Source: Streptomonospora litoralis
Lineage (GTDB): Bacteria > Actinomycetota > Actinomycetes > Streptosporangiales > Streptosporangiaceae
Assembly (NCBI RefSeq): GCF_004323735.1
Contig: NZ_CP036455.1
Span: forward strand, 1,173,101-1,237,100
Length of the DNA: 64,000 nt
Direction: 5' to 3'
The translations under genes were made by a program, and so were the position numbers. Position 1 is the stretch's first letter. The number at the start of each line of letters is the position of its first letter. Below, piece by piece: positions 62,720-64,000 of this stretch. A model generated the notes under the pieces. The model was not told the origin of the DNA. It ran no database searches and saw nothing but the letters and a program-made list of their open reading frames with translations.

Positions 62720-64000
62720 CGCTTGTTGACGCCAACACCGAGGATCGGCTGAGCGGTCTGCGGCAGTGGCAGCGCGAGGCGTTCGAGGAGTACTTCCGCC
62801 GGGAGCCGCGGGACTTCCTCGCGGTCGCCACGCCCGGCGCCGGCAAGACCACGTTCGCGCTGACCCTCGCCGCCGAGCTGCTGGCCCGCCACACCATCCG
62901 CTCCCTGACCATCGTGTGCCCGACCGAGCACCTGAAGAAGCAGTGGGCCGAGGCCGCGGCGGCGTTCGACATCCCCGTCGACCCCGACTTCAAGAACGGC
63001 CAGGGCGCCCTCGGCAAGCAGTACACCGGTGCCGCCGTCACCTACGCGCAGATCGCCGCGCACCCCATGCTGCACCGCAACCGCACCGAGTCCCGCCGCA
63101 CCCTGGTGATCTTCGACGAGGTCCACCACGCCGGCGACGCCCTGTCCTGGGGCGAGGCCGTCCGCGAGGCGTTCGAACCGGCGGCGCGGCGGTTGTCGCT
63201 GACGGGCACGCCCTTCCGGTCCGACGTCAACCCGATCCCCTTCGTCGAGTACGTCCAGGACCACAACGGCGTGCGGCGCTGCGCCTGGGACTACAGCTAC
63301 GGCTACGCCCCCGCGCTGGCCGACGGGGTCGTACGCCCCGTGATGTTCATGGCCTACTCCGGCGAGATGCGCTGGCGCACCAAGGCCGGCGACGAACTGG
63401 CGGCGCGGCTGGGCGAACCGCTCACCCAAGACGCGCTGGCCCAGGCGTGGCGCGCGGCCCTCGACCCCAAGGGCGACTGGATCAAGAAGGTGCTCGCCGC
63501 CGCCGACCGCCGGCTCACCGAGGTCCGCAACAGCCATCCCGACGCAGGCGGCCTGGTCGTGGCCAGCGACCACGAGAACGCCCGCGCCTACGCGCGCATC
63601 CTGCGACAGATCACCGGCCGCGGCGCCACCGTCGTGCTCTCCGACGACCCCACGGCCAGCAAGAAGATCAAGCAGTTCGCCGAGTCCGACGACCGGTGGA
63701 TGGTCGCGGTGCGCATGGTCTCGGAGGGCGTAGACGTGCCGCGGCTGATGGTGGGCGTCTACGCCACCTCCACCAGTACCGCGCTGTTCTTCGCCCAGGT
63801 GGTCGGCCGCTTCGTGCGGGTGCGCCGGCGCGGCGAACTGGCCTCGGTGTTCCTGCCTTCGGTTCCCACCCTGCTGGAGTACGCCGGGGAGATGGAGCGC
63901 GAGCGCGACCACGCGCTGGACCGCCCTCTCCGCGAGGGCGACTTCGACCCCGAGCAGGAGATGGTCGACGAGGCGCGCAAGAAGCGCGATACGCCCGACG
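62716..64000 (+). CDS. DEAD/DEAH-box (SF2) helicase, 3' end outside window
   Basis: The frame stays open from ATG 62716 to the window edge (428 codons). Visible SF2 motifs are Q-like LRQWQREAFEEYF, Walker A VATPGAGKTT (K44), DEVHHAGD (D134), SLTGTPFRSD, and in the second RecA domain VASDHENARAYARILRQITG, VRMVSEGVDVPR and QVVGRFVRVRRRGE. The arrangement resembles the type III restriction/UvrB-like helicase group conserved next to DUF3039 in actinobacteria. GGGGAA lies 8 nt upstream of the ATG. Its substrate is unknown. Confidence 0.92.
   Translation, partial: MTLVDANTEDRLSGLRQWQREAFEEYFRREPRDFLAVATPGAGKTTFALTLAAELLARHTIRSLTIVCPTEHLKKQWAEAAAAFDIPVDPDFKNGQGALGKQYTGAAVTYAQIAAHPMLHRNRTESRRTLVIFDEVHHAGDALSWGEAVREAFEPAARRLSLTGTPFRSDVNPIPFVEYVQDHNGVRRCAWDYSYGYAPALADGVVRPVMFMAYSGEMRWRTKAGDELAARLGEPLTQDALAQAWRAALDPKGDWIKKVLAAADRRLTEVRNSHPDAGGLVVASDHENARAYARILRQITGRGATVVLSDDPTASKKIKQFAESDDRWMVAVRMVSEGVDVPRLMVGVYATSTSTALFFAQVVGRFVRVRRRGELASVFLPSVPTLLEYAGEMERERDHALDRPLREGDFDPEQEMVDEARKKRDTPD

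Overview
The window is very GC-rich actinobacterial chromosome. The order hom-thrC-thrB-rho-rpmE-prfA-prmC-sua5-wecA-atpI-like-atpBEFHAGDC-DUF2550 is the classic actinobacterial core block, also known from Mycobacterium and Streptomyces. Lineage markers are NucS, an ArgS-like NrtL protein, an SCO5389-family protein, a FilP/Scy-like coiled-coil protein, class E sortase, F420-type oxidoreductases and IcmA. Together they suggest a filamentous actinomycete, perhaps a Streptosporangiales/Nocardiopsaceae-type organism. The exact taxon is inference. No rRNA, prophage, CRISPR array or transposase gene was seen.

Layout. (1) 0-9.4 kb is an accessory and decaying region: an alpha-galactosidase (cut by the window edge), a sulfotransferase, two divergent DUF2267 genes (one fused to a pterin-dehydratase-like domain), a headless SDR remnant, a quinone-oxidoreductase-like MDR, an acyl-CoA synthetase, and a back-to-back pair of head-truncated MarR and AMP-ligase remnants. 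(2) 9.7-17.1 kb holds tRNA-Arg(CCG), a response regulator, an ArgS-like protein, and lysine/threonine synthesis (lysA, hom, thrC, thrB). (3) 17.1-23.5 kb carries rho, rpmE, prfA, prmC and sua5, for transcription termination, translation and tRNA modification. (4) 23.5-26.0 kb is a gene-free 2.5 kb insert with a 142-bp tandem repeat, an inverted relative of it, a 90-bp dispersed repeat and a perfect 56-bp palindrome. (5) 26.0-36.1 kb carries wecA and the complete F1Fo ATP synthase operon plus DUF2550. (6) 36.2-64 kb carries dispersed single genes. Several belong to acyl-CoA metabolism: ATP:cobalamin adenosyltransferase, 3-hydroxyacyl-CoA dehydrogenase, methylmalonyl-CoA epimerase, thiolase, MeaB, isobutyryl-CoA mutase large subunit and malic enzyme. 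Between them lie NucS, secreted peptidase and chitinase genes, a FilP-like cytoskeletal protein, MarR, TPR proteins, YbbN, YqgE, DUF3039, class E sortase and an SF2 helicase that runs off the right edge.

How the genes work together. PduO makes the adenosylcobalamin cofactor, MeaB protects the mutase, and IcmA (catalytic subunit without its B12 domain), the epimerase, thiolase, hydroxyacyl-CoA dehydrogenase and malic enzyme route branched-chain and short acyl-CoAs into central metabolism. In the core block, a sigma-R-like promoter precedes the long rho leader, and a CRP/GlxR-like site precedes the ATP synthase operon. Ten start codons lie 6-8 nt downstream of a TANNNT hexamer, which suggests leaderless mRNAs, mostly in the 36-63 kb region.

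The most unusual content is the repeat family. A 90-bp element with an internal hairpin occurs at 24.3 and 52.8 kb. At the second site it is joined directly to the beginning of the 142-bp repeat unit, so the two repeat types appear to belong to one mosaic mobile or amplifying element. I found no clearly new multi-gene system. The repeat family, several broken genes, the orphan Zur/Fur-like box and the long palindromes are the observations most worth following up.
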